From Ophthalmolycus amberensis (lineage: Eukaryota > Chordata > Actinopteri > Perciformes > Zoarcidae): a stretch of 64,000 nt of DNA. The translations under genes were made by a program, and so were the position numbers. The stretch lies in the NCBI GenBank assembly GCA_024529925.1, contig JAFEUB010001430.1, positions 635,501 through 699,500 of the forward strand, read 5' to 3'. Below, in pieces: positions 10,931 to 23,784 of the stretch (the first letter of the stretch is position 1; every line of letters starts with the position of its first letter). A model generated the notes under the pieces. It was not told the DNA's origin, made no database searches, and was given only the letters and a program-made list of their open reading frames with translations.

Positions 10931-12154
10931 AAGTATTCAAGAGAAAAACAAGAGTTTGGAAAAATATAATGAAGTGCGAAAAAAGCGCTGCTGGTGTGTG
11001 AAGGCCGTAAGTGAACAGCTATAAACACTTTTGCCTTCAGATGTAGTCGGAGGACACAGCACATGCTCCTCCGAATCAACAAATTTAGGAATTGCCATTT
11101 TATTACAAATACAGCTCCGCCATTTAATAAAGATCATACTCAAATGTGTAAACGTTGTGTAGAGAGTATATGGTTTTAGGCGAACCATGAGGATTTCATG
11201 AAGAGACGTTTTTTCGAAGCCCTGTAAGCGTAGTCATTTTTGGTGATGACGATAAATCCAGCTTGTCTAACACGACTGGGCTGCAGAATTGAAATTGCCG
11301 TTTTCAAGAAGTCTACTTTAAAAACGTCGACTTCAAACTTCAACATGTAGTAACAGATGATCCTCATTTGATGTTTCAAATGTATTGTTGCCCCTTAGTA
11401 AAGTGAAACAAGGTCAAAGTTGACCGTCGCCACTCTTCCAGCTCCACCGGGCCACTAAACACTGCAGCTGCATCTCCACATGCCTGGGCTCATTTAGCAG
11501 GGAACCTCTCCTGTTGTTTGGGCAGCGGTCCTCGAGGCCTCTCCTCCACCACGGGAGCCGTGGCAACAGAAGCCCCGGTCGCTGGCATGGCTCCTGCACG
11601 GCCGCTGGCCTGGCTGCTGCTGGAAGACGCCGCACAGGTGGCCCCTAGAAAAAGGAGGCCAGCATCCGAGAATCGAAGGCACGCCAGAGAGTGGCGGATA
11701 TTTGACAGCAGAGAATGAGACCACAAGAGTGAATTAAATCTCTGAAATTGCAATGAGTCCTGAGATGGTAATAGACAAGGTGAGTTTCAAAATGAGGTTT
11801 CTGGAATGTACCATAACCATGTGCGATTTCTATTCATCAACTCAGTAAATGGGTGTTTGGAACGCTTCTTTTTCCAGCAACCTTGTCGACCGACTACTTA
11901 ACAAAATAGCAACGTATATGATGATGTTAAGCAAGTGCAGATTGACTCTTGGAGGAGCCTTGGAGTAAAGAAAAGTGAGCTTATACGCTGTCACACTTCG
12001 GTATGTAAACGTGACCTACCGTATTATGCTTATACTTTATATTGCTGTGAGAGCAATGCATTATGGGAGTCATAACGCTTGGTCTCACGATCCCAACGGT
12101 CGAGGGATTCTTTTCACAGTACTTTCCTGCTTCCCTCTGACAATGAATGTACAT
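10931..12154. other. Unique DNA, no feature seen
   Basis: No repeat or domain was recognised. Complementary open frames at 11490-11753 lie in a GC-richer patch and are mutual shadows. Confidence 0.35.
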
Positions 12155-12275
12155 TTTGATTACACTACGTTTCTGTAAACATACAGCAAATTACCGTATG
12201 TTTTGATCTTTTGATACAGTGGATGTCCTGCAAACTGTACAGTGCTCATTTACTGTAATTCTACAGTAAAAGCTT
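12155..12275. repeat. Possible dispersed repeat rich in 'ACAGTA/TACTGTA'
   Basis: Words such as CTGTAAACATACAGCAAATT and TTACTGTAATTCTACAGTAA recur and are partly self-complementary. CAATGCATTATGGGAG just upstream (12054-12069) often accompanies a teleost repeat of this wording. Boundaries are unclear and the match is from memory. Confidence 0.35.
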
Positions 12276-14520
12276 TGAGCAGGTCCTTGGCTGTACGTGA
12301 AGCTCCTGGACATGCTGCGGGTTTGAGTACAGGTTTTTATAATCATTACTCGTTATTCACACCCAGAGGTTTAACTATTGGAGGACATCTTTATGACACT
12401 AATGTAGCATCCTCTCACCTTGATGTGCAACAGGACTCGGTGCTCGGGAACACTGCATTCTTGATGAAAACAGTTGATTCACTCTACTTACCGCTCCGTT
12501 AAAAAAAAAATCATTAACTTGGTTTGTTTCTGTAAAAAAAAAAAAAAATTGGACAGCCTTGAAACATAGCTTGTCTAAACTGATTCAGTGTAAAATTGAT
12601 CTGAGGCCATCATTAGAAATGAATAGAAGCTGATAAAAACATACGAACTTAGCCAGCAGAGTCTCTGATGCATCAAGTCCCCGGGGCCCAATGTGCCCTT
12701 TTCCCTCATTCAGTTTCAGTCCGGGCTGCACACGATAAATTGTTGCCACGTTCAAGTCATGAGATTAAGATTAAAGTCGGATTTTGATGGATTAGATTCA
12801 TTCCATGCATGATCGATGAAAGAGGGTATTTAACCTGCCATAAAATCAACTTACGAGGCGAGTTAAAAGAACTCTTTCTGCAGCCCTGGAGGTGTTGGAA
12901 AATGTTACGCTTGCTGCAACGGCTCAAATTAGGCTGATTTAGCCAGCGGCCGGGCTGTTTTACCTGGTCCGCTGGAGCCGCTGGAGCCGCTGCTGATGTT
13001 GACAACATCTTCTGCTTGCAGGCTCTGTTTGACTTTTGCTTGGTTCTTTTTTGCATTTGAGATTTAGCCGGCAGGCAGCTTGCATCTGGGGTGCATTTGC
13101 TCCACCAGCATGCACGCTGCAATCGAATAAGCTCACTGACACTGCGAATATTCATCAAGCAATTATCTATGTAACTTGTTGACCAAGTTGTCCCGCTTTG
13201 ACATCAACATGTTATTACAGTGACCAGAAATGATTCATTTTGGCACAGCTGATTTTCTACTGTCTGAGTCAGATAAGCGTCTCTACAAACACGTCTAATG
13301 TGGACTTACGATGTGTTTGTTCGTGTCTTTACCGTACATAGCGTGACTTTTAAAGAGATCATTAAGAAATTGTGCTGTTTGTGGGTGTGAAGTAAAAAAA
13401 AAAGAAAGCAAAAGACCTCAAATTGCATCTGCACTTCTTGCAGCTCAGACAAATAAAAAGGGGCCATTGAAGTTCCTTCTGAACAGATCCTGAACAAGCA
13501 TTCCTAGAAGACTTATAAATATGCTGTGCACTTGAAGTTCATGGGGGCTTCGACTGCGGGTCGTGAGGCAGCGTAAATCCCATCAAGGTCTTGTTTTATT
13601 GACACACAGCACATTTTCCCAACTCATCCTGATCAGTGAGTTCATGAATGTTCTTCACAGTGTTGCGTAGGAGCAGTGTCAGTGAGAAGGGTTCGCAAAA
13701 TACAAATACAAAAGTACATGAATTCACAAGATGAAAGATCTGGAGTGTACTCATTAGGATAGTCTTGGTACAGAAAGTGCGTGCGGAGTCAGTCTTTAGT
13801 TTTTGAATCCCAGGATTAGATGAGGAGTAAATTATCCAACAGTATAATTAAACTCAAACAGTCTACATGTAACAAATGGATGTGCAGATCTGACTTGATG
13901 TAATTTGGTTTTGTGAATCTACATTTGAAAGATACGCAAAATACATGAAGTGCTTTGAATATCTCTGAGATGACTGTGCACTTGGCATCCATTAGATATC
14001 TGTGATTCACATGCTGTTAAAAAGGGAGCCGACCGCTTCTAAACACTGCAGTTATTACCGAGGCAGAGAGCAGGTCTGTATTTTTATCTTCTGTTACATG
14101 ATGACACAAAGTGCACGATGAGCATCCTATCACGTCGGAATCTAGTGCAGAATCTGCACATTGAAGCTGAATGTCTTCAAACCACCAATCAAATCTGTTT
14201 ATGTTTCGCTTTAAATGTAAGGAAGTAACACAAGTTTAAATGACTGAAGTCAACCTCACCTTTTGTTGGTCGAGAAGGCAGAAACACCTGTGCACAGTAC
14301 TGTAGCTACAGCCTGAAAACAAGAGGAGCAGCATCAACATGTAGTATTAGTAGTGTTGTTGAACTCTTGATTTGGGTGTTGCGTTCCAGAATGTTATCTC
14401 TGTCTCTAACGAACAATAGTATAGTAGTTTGTCTTTTTGGTAGTATCACGGAGAACAGTTAGGGTTGTGTGTCCAAAGCTGGTACCATTGTGGATGCGTT
14501 TCCAGGTTGACAAAATACCC
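12276..14520. other. Unique DNA, no feature seen
   Basis: AT-leaning sequence with two A runs (about 12501-12510 and 12533-12548). A 133-codon minus frame at 12757-13158 has no recognisable motif. A GCTGGAGCC tandem doublet occurs near 12971-12990. No gene was seen. Confidence 0.35.
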
Positions 14521-14949
14521 GAAAACTTTAAAGCTCCACTTCTCTACAATTGGAAAAAGTGCCTACATGTAATGTGAAAGGGGTCACTCTGAGAATTATC
14601 ATAATTATCTACTTTTACCCAGCTCTGCTCTACCGAGCATTTTTGTGTCTCATACTTTTTATTTCCCTCTCAAGGTTCTCATCAGCGCTGTTTCTGCATG
14701 TAGAGGGTCGCTATTGTCGGTGAAAGAAGCTCTGATAAACCCACTGTACACGATTGGCCCAGCAACGAACTGAAGTGGGTGAAGGTAGCGAGTCATTGAA
14801 CAACTTTAAAAACGGCATTTCCATCAGGAGAGGGTGGAGACCAAAAACAGAGCTAAAATGCGCCACGTGAAATCGCAGACATACGAGAAATGACCACGAT
14901 CTACGTGATGGTGGCACGTAATGTGTGAAAATGACATGGCGATTTAGGG
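14521..14949. other. Probably decayed repeat, not resolved
   Basis: This DNA adjoins a recognisable percomorph repeat and may be its 5' part. I cannot place a boundary or name a family. No coding frame. Confidence 0.25.
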
Positions 14950-15065
14950 AACAAAACCACTTAGTTAGGTTTAGGAAAAACATCATGGTTGGGCTTAAGA
15001 GAAGTATGTAAACTAAGTGAAATACATAAACACGTCACGAACTGTACGTTTTCACTAGCTTTGAG
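14950..15065. mobile_element. Dispersed percomorph repeat ('ggttaggtttagg' family)
   Basis: CCACTTAGTTAGGTTTAGGA, AACATCATGGTTGGGCTTAA and CATAAACACGTCACGAACTG follow one another as in a widespread percomorph non-coding repeat that I recognise. Non-autonomous, no frame. Full extent is not known. Confidence 0.55.
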
Positions 15066-16080
15066 TGGTGATTATTCACATGGGTACGTTTATTTGTGAC
15101 ACGACAAAGGGTCCTAATTGGCTTTTCTTTGCCATTGTTTCTATTGTGCCCACACAAAATTGTACACGTTATGATGCGCTGTCGCATCATAATGTTTCTC
15201 TGAGATCAGGCTGAAACAGGGAGTATAATATTGGACTTTTGTCAAATGACCAGGCAAATAATTCCTAATATTGCTGTGTGTCTTCTTGCTGTGTAAATAT
15301 GCCAACACGTAAAACTTAATATGCTGATGTCAGCTTGTTGTGCTGCCCCAAATCAGTTGATGCAGGTTTAACCTCCAAAGCTAAAAAGAAAGGCTTTAAA
15401 ATAAACTCTTCTCTTGCTTTGTTTGATAAGTAAAGAGAAATGCACAAAGGTGGGAGGCCTCTCACTTCCCGTCGCTATCGCAGGTTTAAACGACAAGTGT
15501 TGCTGGTGAGAGATAATCTCGGCTGTGACTAATACAAATTTCCATTTCTAAACATAGAAACGGCCTGCGGGCAAATATCTTCAGGTATGCGATGGTTTGA
15601 CTTCATGCAGAAACATACAGTTGCCATTTGGACTCAACAATCCTATCAAATGTGACAGCTGGACGGCTAAAACCTGCTATATCACACACGCTGAGATGCT
15701 GTTCTATGAATATTTTCCAATGGGCCCGTGTGAAGGACGATTGTCCAGGTTTAGCGGAGCGGAGCGGCTTCTTCACCTACACCTCCGTCTCCCCTTCCTC
15801 TTTTCTCGATCCATATATTTCTCTCTTTTCATCGATTGTCAACAGCCATTTAAAGGCCGATATAATTTGCTCAAAGAGTCTCTGCCAGCTGGATGAGTGA
15901 CAGAGAGGCAGAAAGGAAAGCTAAACAACAATGCATCCATATATGGTCATTAGCATTCAGACAATCGCTCGTGCACCCTCTCTGGCATGGAGCCCTTGTC
16001 ATATTCATACCTGGACTCTCGCCACCAAAACAGACAAACCGCTCTGTGCTGTCTGTCCGAGGTATTCTTTTGAGGGCGAC
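15066..16080. other. Unique DNA with a small hairpin
   Basis: A 10-bp perfect inverted repeat (TTATGATGCG, spacer CTGT, CGCATCATAA) lies at 15169-15192. The rest shows no gene or repeat. Two overlapping plus frames at 15597-15900 are chance. Confidence 0.4.
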
Positions 16081-16860
16081 AGCACTCTAAATGGCAAATG
16101 CCACACAGAAAATAGAAAGGAAAGGAAAGGAGGGAGAAGGAAAGGAATGGAAAGGAGACGTGAGCGGGCGAGACGGGGGGGGGGGGGAGAAGATGACAGT
16201 GCCTGAGGGAACAAACATCACCTCCTGTCTGGCTCTCTGACAGCAAGGAGCAGACAGGTGGAGAAAGGAGGAGGACGAGCAGTGTGTGTGTGTGTGTGCG
16301 TGTGTGTGTGCGTGCAGAGGTGCAGCATCCCTCCATCCGAGAGAAGGGCATCTGTCCGTCTCTGCTCGACTCGGACTATAGCGTGCGGCAGCTGTCCGTG
16401 TCCGTCTGAGTGCCGTGCTATTAGACGGTGGACCTCGCCAGTGTCTCACCATAGATCTGGAGTACCCATCATGCATCTGTCCAGCCGTCTGTTATCCTCA
16501 TGCTATCTGTCACTCTGCCTGCCTGTGTCCCCGTGTCCGTCCATCAGTGGCGTAAAGCTGTCCCTATTGCACCGAGCACACCTCCTGTCTATTTGCCCAC
16601 CTGCTGGCCGATCTGATGCACCTAGCTGCTCTTCCTCCCTGTCCCTCCACATATCATTCTATATATCCAGCACGAATGGCAGCCTCGGCCCCGTCTCTCT
16701 GTTCCCTGCGGCTCCTATTGATAGATGACTGGGAGATATACTGGGATCAAGGGATCTTATTTGCTGCAGGGAGCGCACCCCCCCCCCCCCCCCACTTCCA
16801 AGCACATGACGGTGGCCTTCAAAACACACACACACATACACACACACACACCGGCATGCA
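16081..16860. repeat. Simple-sequence cluster
   Basis: Contains GGAAA/GGAGA-rich purines (about 16115-16165), G13 (16175-16187), a GT run with GC interruptions (16282-16314), C16 (16778-16793) and a CA run with one TA interruption (16824-16852). Frames of 130-156 codons across it on both strands are low-complexity artefacts. Confidence 0.85.
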
Positions 16861-17610
16861 CATAAAGTGCCTGAAGCAGAAATGAGAACGAGATAAATCA
16901 AGTGTGCACATGTGTGTGTTTGAATACGAATGTACGTGCGACGGTTTGTTTGATTTTCATGGTTGTTTTCCGATCCCTACGGGGTTAAAGAGTAGCTTAG
17001 CGTTAAACTGTGGGCAGACTGACACAGGAAACCGAGCAATTGAGATTTCAACCTCTCACCAGCTGCATCTGATAGCTGTTCTGAGTTAAAACGACTCACT
17101 AAATAATTATCTCTGATACTGTCATTTAAATAGATATCACTTTTGTTAGCCTAACACCAATTACCATGGCACAAAAATGATTCATCCCGCTCCCGGCTTT
17201 TTCGTCCGCCAGTAGGTCGTTGCTGTTGTAAATAGCTTTGGCACACAGGAGTTCTGACTGTTTGTTCTTAATAAACACGAGAGGAGCACATTATTAAGAT
17301 TGCCTCCATGGCATTAGAGAGGAAGAAAAAACATCACGTGCAGACACTCGAACTCATGCAACTAAAGCTTAAAAACTAGACACCTTTTAACAAATTGGCA
17401 GCAACTCCTTTTTGCGTGAAATAAAAGACAAAAAGAGAAGCCACTACAAAAGCCAACGTCGTGTATCGTCTACCTTCAGTAGAGTGGCAGGTTTCCCGTT
17501 TATCCAAAAAACCTCACCGTTTACCATTTGGTATCGGAACTATTTCTTCAGTAGACAGTAGTTCCAACATTACGAAGAGTCAGAGCGAAATACCAACACC
17601 ACTACGCTCA
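16861..17610. other. Unique DNA, possible conserved element
   Basis: 17090-17310 is non-repetitive AT-rich DNA with words such as CTAAATAATTATCTC, CATTTAAATAG and TCTTAATAAACACG. It may be a conserved non-coding element, but nothing in one sequence proves it. No gene was seen. Confidence 0.25.
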
Positions 17611-17800
17611 CGTGCTCACAGCGACAATGCTAACACGCTGATGTATCGCAGGTGTAACGTTTACTGTCACCATGTTAGTTGAGCCTATTGGCATGCTAAC
17701 ATTTGCGAACCGCTCTTAATTAACAGAAAGTACAGATGCATGAGGCCGATGGGAATGGATCAGATATTTTGATCATGAACCAAAGTATTGAATTGAATCA
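17611..17800 (+). mobile_element. Dispersed percomorph repeat ('catgctaacatttgc' family)
   Basis: The order CGACAATGCTAACACGCTGA, CACCATGTTAGTTGAGCC, GGCATGCTAACATTTGC, AGAAAGTACAGATGCATGAG, GGCCGATGGGAATG and CATGAACCAAAGTATTG matches a very common percomorph repeat that I recognise from memory. It has no coding capacity and is diverged. Ends are approximate. Confidence 0.75.
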
Positions 17801-18351
17801 AATTCAATCCAGTCGTCTGTAATCATTATTTCGCCAGTTATTTATAAATACCACAAATTACCATATTATGCCAAGAGGTCATGTGATGATATTAGTCACG
17901 TGCGAATCGGCATCTCTGTGATTTGGGGTCATAGTATCTTTATGCTATATGAAACATAAATAGGCCTACATAGTATAATGATATTTTAAAATAATAATAT
18001 CATTTAATAAGTTGCATATAAGCCAAGCCTTGACATCATATCTGGGGGATAATGTCAGTGAATTCAAAAATATAGATTGCTATAGATTTTTTGGTACTGT
18101 GTACAGTACATTCAGCCTGGTTCTAGCTTCCTGGCCAACGGACTTTGCTCGTCAAACACATGTGGTGGCAAAACTGCCTCTCCGGGCTGCAGCAAAGACG
18201 TACAGAGGCATTCACAGCCCACACACAAATATGTACGTTCAATTTAATAATGTACACACCCGCTCTATCTTTTAATAAGGAAGAGAGCAAAACAGACAAG
18301 TACACACGGCTCCTTGTGTGTCTTCCTCTCTTCCTCCATCTCACTCTTCAT

Positions 18352-18404
<53 letters not shown>

Positions 18405-19399
18405 GAGAGTCTCTCCCTGGTGGATAAATCAGTCCTTTCATGCTCTGTCGTCTGGCTGGCCCTGTTCTACTGTGTTTCTATAATAGAGAAGGAGCAGTTC
18501 CTCTCTTTTACTATTCACACATACATCTTCCTCTTCCCTCCCTCTGTTCTCCGAAGGGCTTCTGGTGGAGTCAATCTACAAGTACACTGTAGACCGAAGA
18601 TAGGGGACTTACAGCGTGTGCGATGACTGAGGAGGATATATCGGCGTATTGAAATGTGTGTGTGTGTGTGTGTGTGCGGGCATGTCCGTGAAGATGGCGA
18701 GGTATAATTTGCTCTTAAGTGATAAGGATGGAGTTAATAGCTTTTTGAAATGGCACCGCAACGGTGAGGAAGGCGGTCTGATTAACATGAATATAATAAT
18801 GTTATCATTGGCCTGTAATCAGGTGATGGCTTAGTGTTGATAATGATGGTGGCCCGATTGAAAGATGGGTAATGACACAAAAGGCACATGTTTAAAGATT
18901 AGTATGCTGTAACCAGGCTGCAGAAAAAAGGAATGAAAAGAAAGTCATTTTTGTTTGAGGAATGTATGTAAAAGATGTGAAGTTACAAAAAAAAATCAAC
19001 AAAAGCGTCCGTAAAACAATATGTTTTTTAAATGGTACAGTGTTTACTTCCACGTTTACTATCTCGCTGTCTTCTTCTTCACTGGCTTTGTTGGCACATT
19101 ACTACGTTTCTTGGCACATTGCCACCACTGACTGTCAATCAGCTGAACAGTGTGAAACCGCGCGCTCTTGCGTCCTTGTGTGCGTGCACGATACAAACAA
19201 AACGAGGGCCGTAGTCTTATTAGTGCACTAATATGGTTAAAAAACACCATAGGGTAACTTTAAAAATGTTGGTAATAGAGTAATGATAACAGGCTGTACG
19301 AAATCAAAAGTTCCAGACCACATGGTCACAGCTGACAATGACTGATGACAACAACACGTCACTGCAGGAACACTCATAATTCTAACAAAGCACACTTTA
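17801..19399. other. AT-rich DNA with CA and GT runs
   Basis: Includes a long CA run (18354-18404, with an AA interruption) and a GT run (18655-18676). Nothing else was recognised. Frames at 18145-18626 run through the CA array. Confidence 0.5.
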
Positions 19400-19720
19400 T
19401 GAATGGTCTATTCTAAGTAATTGCTTAATAAATGGTTAATAGATACTTTGTAGGTCTATTATAAGCTATTAACACGTTTTAGGTCACCTGAAAATTAGAT
19501 AATAAGTACTTGCTTTAGTAAGAGGTCAGTATGTGAACATAAAAATACCCTCTTTATAAAGGGGTTGTAAGTAATGCCTTAAGTAATGTTAATGAATCCA
19601 TTAATCCATTAATTATTAGGCTTTGAGAAGATAAGAAACACTGTATTTATCAATATTTGATGATAGAATACTCATTGGCTTCTAGCATTAGTACTTTATT
19701 ATCAGTTAATTAAGGCATGA
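19400..19720. repeat. AT-rich probable dispersed repeat
   Basis: The words TAATAAATGGTTAATAGATA, CTATTATAAGCTATTAACACG and TTATAAAGGGGTTGTAAGTA resemble an AT-rich percomorph repeat built on 'ttaataaatggttaat'. The family was not confirmed and the ends are uncertain. Confidence 0.4.
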
Positions 19721-19839
19721 GCAACAGCAACTTTTGACCTATGATGAAGACACTAAAGTCACAACGTAAGTTTTTGGAATATTATAAGAAAAACCAAAAC
19801 CGTCAATATGCAAATTAGTATGCTGTATTGATTTTTGGA

Positions 19840-19915
19840 TGCCACGATGATGATGATCATGATGATGGTGGTGGGTTGAGTATGCAGTGGTGATTATGAT
19901 TGATGATGATGGACA
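19840..19915 (+). repeat. GAT-rich imperfect trinucleotide repeat
   Basis: Interrupted GAT/GGT units (GATGATGATGATCATGATGA and later TGATTGATGATGATGG) precede the long GA tract. Confidence 0.8.
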
Positions 19916-19934
19916 TCATACCAATAATAATCAC

Positions 19935-19938
<4 letters not shown>

Positions 19939-19990
<52 letters not shown>

Positions 19991-20120
19991 AACGAAACCG
20001 AGAAATTACAGGTAGAGAAAACGCGCAGTGAGATTTTCAAGAGTCACGTTATTATAGAATAGAGGGAGAGAGAGAGGGGAGAGAGAGAGGGGAGAGAGAT
20101 AGAGAGAGAGAGAGAGAGAG
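19939..20120 (+). repeat. Long GA tracts
   Basis: An uninterrupted GA run at 19939-19987 is followed, after 75 bp, by an interrupted GAGAGG/GA tract at about 20062-20120. The second ends directly at the CpG-rich exon-like stretch. GA tracts are common in the promoters of vertebrate genes and can form triplex DNA. Confidence 0.9.
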
Positions 20121-20233
20121 GCGCGATAACAGCGTTCGTCCTTCTTGGACTCAGTTTTGTGACCGGCTGACGGGCTGAGCGGGCGACGGACGAAGAAACT
20201 TGGGACAATCACACCGAGATCCGACATTCAGAG
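20121..20233 (+). promoter_or_regulatory. Candidate non-coding first exon / TSS region
   Basis: About 113 bp directly after a GA tract contain 12 CpG dinucleotides, far above the local density, and end in GACATTCAGAG followed by GTAAATTC, a good splice-donor match at 20233/20234. It has no ATG-initiated frame of length. This is what an untranslated first exon of a vertebrate gene looks like. No transcript evidence is available here, so this is an inference. Confidence 0.35.
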
Positions 20234-20900
20234 GTAAATTCACAATCAATTTGCCTGAAATCAGATAATCCTGTCATTGTGAGCGATTATGATTTTTTTT
20301 GTAATTTTTCCCTGTCTGTGCGGCGGTCAGGCTGACTCTTCAGTCAGCCCATTTCCCCCTCGCTCAGTATTTGGTAATTGCGTTTCTCTCTCTGCCCGCC
20401 TGCTCTTTGGCACCGCCGCTTGACATTCGCCAGAGCTCACGTCTTGAATTGAAACGGTACGTTTCACTTAAAATACTTCAACGTCAATTTCGTGCTTTCC
20501 ATTAATTGTTTCAGTGGCATGTGGTTTGCGCTCACGGCGGACTGGCTCCGCGCGTATTTTCAAGACCCCGGAGGGGTTTCTTTAGCGGTCGTCATAAAAG
20601 TATACCCGTTAAAGCTTCACGTGAAAACAGCGTGTGATTTGTGGTCATAATAAATATTGCGGCGGGGCCGGTGGACGACATTGAACACACAGTCTTAATT
20701 GGGAGTCCTTGGTCAAAGAGATTGAGGAGCTGTCCGCTGGCGCACACTATTGTGTTTTCTTTATGTGAGGGGGGGATTTTAGCGCCATAATAACTGTTGT
20801 GAACACTGATCGATCATCCTATTGATCCATTTGTCGATTCTACCAGATTTGTAGTCCGTGGTGTCCTCCGACCACAAGGTGAGGAGAAGGGACTGTCACT
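20234..20900. other. Sequence between exon-like stretch and CpG island
   Basis: Mostly unique, moderately CpG-rich. It contains AT-rich words such as TTCCATTAATTGTTTCAG. A second donor-like site (CCACAAG then GTGAGGAG) occurs at about 20878. No coding exon was seen. Confidence 0.35.
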
Positions 20901-21262
20901 TTTTTATTTTTTATGTGCAAATTGGACGGGCGCAATATGTTTACGCGTGCGAGCCGATTCCTAACAGACGGCGCACTCCTGTCATGTCTGAACGCTTTCC
21001 GTTACCGACGGACGGCTGTGGCGGGCAGCGACTGTCAAGACTGTCACACATGGAGCACCGACACCCCGAGGGGGGGAAGCAAATATTTTACCTGCTCCCC
21101 GTCCGTATGCGCAATTTCTCCGCGGTTCGGCGCGTCTCCAATGAGGTTGATCGGCTCCGAGTCGCTCCAAAAACCCGGCATTATTGCGTCCATTTGATAC
21201 GCGACCATAAGTCGGTGATCTGGCTTCACATCCAGGGGTGTCGGTGATGCGCGTGTGCGAAA
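20901..21262. promoter_or_regulatory. CpG island, about 36 CpGs in 340 bp
   Basis: I count roughly 36 CpG dinucleotides between 20925 and 21262, including CGCG five or more times; flanking DNA has only a few per 100 bp. Such islands mark promoters or other unmethylated regulatory DNA in vertebrates. Overlapping open frames of 94-129 codons on both strands result from the GC content and show no known domain. A T16 run (21265-21280) closes the island. Confidence 0.5.
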
Positions 21263-21280
21263 GGTTTTTTTTTTTTTTTT

Positions 21281-21962
21281 GAACACCCTGCACAAATAGT
21301 AATAATGTGTTTGTGTGAAACCTTAAGCATCCATTGCCCTTCCGGGAAATATATTTGCTTGGATTTACGACCTGCCTTCCCAGGTTATATCGATTATTGC
21401 AGCTGTGTACTATCTTTGTGTAAGAGCAAGAAAAGTGTGTCTGCCGTATCTATATATAATTTCCTGATGATGGAGGGAGCACGGCGAGCTTTTGATACAG
21501 TCATCTTGTGCAGCTGTGAATTCTCAAGTGGAAAATGTGTGTTCTTGTAGCCTCTTGTTGATCATATAGCAACTAATGTGATACAAGGACGACTCCCACA
21601 CACGCACACACACACACAGACACACACACAAATGATGGGCCTTAAGCGCCTGTAATGGCTCTGATCAGTGTGAGACATGTTTATGTATGTGGAAAGCTCA
21701 TGCATTATACATATCTCTGTCCCACCAGGCTAAATGGGTACAATCAGTTCAATGTGTGTGAACGGCGAGTGTGTGGTATTTGTGCGTCTGCATGTGTTCA
21801 TCCCAGAGTATCTTCCACTATGTGTGTCTGTGATTGCATGAGGACTTTTCTGCAATTTTCTCCCGAGCAGCTCCCAGCATGGCATTTTTTTTGTCAGTGT
21901 TGTTGTTGGAGAAAACAGGACGACTGGTGATTGGACTTGCACTCTCTCCTCTTCTGAGGTGG

Positions 21963-21965
<3 letters not shown>
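21281..21965. other. Unique DNA with one CA run
   Basis: An interrupted CA run lies at about 21597-21631. No gene or named repeat was recognised. Confidence 0.4.
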
Positions 21966-22004
<39 letters not shown>

Positions 22005-22320
22005 CAATCTGTGTGTCAGCATTCAGTTAGCGGTTGTTTACACCAGATAGCTCTCGCATTTACCCAGATGGGGAATGAACAAGCGAGGGGAGGGGGGCAG
22101 AGGGAGACAGGAGGTGAGGAGACATCAAAGGAGGGGAGAGGAAGGGGAGTTAGCTGGAGAAAGGTTGGGGGGAGTAGATGAAAAGGTGGACAGAGGTAGG
22201 GGTGGGGTGGAACACGGGGAGAGATTAAGAGGAAAGACTTGGAAAATGTGTGGAGGGTGGGAGGGAGAGTGTGAGGAAGAGGGAGAAGGGAGGGAACAGG
22301 TCAGGTCGCGCTGAGTCTGT
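21966..22320 (+). repeat. (GA)19 and purine-rich block
   Basis: A GA run at 21966-22003 is followed from about 22070 by 240 bp with very few pyrimidines on the plus strand (GGGA, GGAGA, GGTGGGG words). The coding-like frames within it are Gly/Arg/Glu-rich artefacts. Confidence 0.85.
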
Positions 22321-23784
22321 GACTTATGCCGTCGATAAAACTAGAAGCTGGAGGGAGAGAAGTTGTGACAAGTAAGCGGACATTACTGTGTATTACGGCC
22401 GACAATAAGGAAGGAGTCCGGGGTAGATGATGGGAGAGAGGAGGGAGAACGGAACAGCACCGGCAGACTCAGAATAAAACCTCGCCAGGGAAATGTATAA
22501 AAAAGGTGCATGTGTTGTTTTCCCCAAGACAGAAGAGAGTCTAGGACGCAGCAAGGAACACGGAATTTGAATTCATGTCTGGAATGAAGATTTTCTCATC
22601 TTCCTCCACCGATCTTACATAACCTGGTTGCCTCTCCTGCCTGCAGTGCCTTTTAAAGTTTTGCCAGGAAGAGCGATTACTCACTAATTACGTTCCAGAG
22701 ACTCCACTGGCTGTCTTTCTTTAAAGACTCAATCAGCCTCTGTCAATGCCCCCCCCCCCCCCCCTCCCCGCGAAGATGTTCGAGGCGCTTCGAAACGTGC
22801 TGATCATTCTATGGTGGGGGGATGATGGTTTCATATGCAACTCCCCCTATGGGAAACGCACATGCAGGAAACATGGTAAACGATCAGTGAGCCTCTGTTT
22901 CCTTTTGATTCCCTCCTAATGAGAATGGGAGAATCCCCAAGATGTGCACCCATGGGGGCTTTTTCTGTTCCGACTGAGTGTGTGTGTGTCAGTCGGCGGA
23001 CGTGTACCATTCATTAGCTGATAATTCAGTGGAATGAATCAGACAACACGGCCTCCCAGGGATCCTCGCGGAGAACAAGGAAGTAAATGCTTAGTGCTGG
23101 AGACGTGAACATTCCCCAGGGCCCTTCGCACGCACAGATAATGTAATGGCAGAATTCCCTTTCTGATTGTTTCAAACAGGAAAGGAAACAAGGAGCTTCC
23201 AGGATCTAACGTTGTCGAAGATCCCGCTTGTGCTCCCCTCTTCTAGCTTTCCAGACATGGGGAAAATAGGATGAGCTGCGTAAAAAACCTTCGGCACAGT
23301 ACTTTTCCTCTGGTGTCAGTCTTTTGAAATGAGGGGGGGGGGGGGGGGGGGGCAATGAAAGGCCTGTGACTCTGTGCGGGACTCAATCTCAACTATATCA
23401 TCTACCACTTACCTACTCATGTTGAGTGACTGACGAGCAATTTTTCATCCATACGCGACGCTCCCTTTAAAGTTCCGATGGATGTGAGGGATGATGTGCT
23501 ATACCTTCCCTCGTTGGCCTTTGATGGTGATCGTGTATCAAAGGAGGTGAAGACACACGTTTGCTGATGCCAACTTTTTAAGACGGGGGGGGGGGGGGAC
23601 TCACCAAGAGGTTCCGCAGCACGCGTCTCCCAGGAAAAGTGTGGGAATTAGCCTGGACATCCTTCATGCTTTCCCCCCCCCATCGCCCCCCTCCATGCAG
23701 TGCTGTGTATCCCCAGTGTACCAGGACACGCTGACCCCAGTACTGAGCAGTGCTGTGCCTAACACGGGGCTGTTTTCTCCCTGG
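22321..23784. other. Unique DNA with four homopolymers or near-homopolymers
   Basis: C16 (22749-22764), G20 (23333-23352) and G14 (23585-23598) occur, with a C/CCAT tract near 23673-23692. The stretches 22600-22740 and 23010-23230 are balanced, non-repetitive and could be conserved non-coding DNA. No gene was recognised. Confidence 0.4.

Noticed and set aside
20858..21293. Frames of 83-129 codons over the CpG island on both strands
   Set aside because: Overlapping frames on both strands are expected from high GC and CpG content; no protein motif seen.
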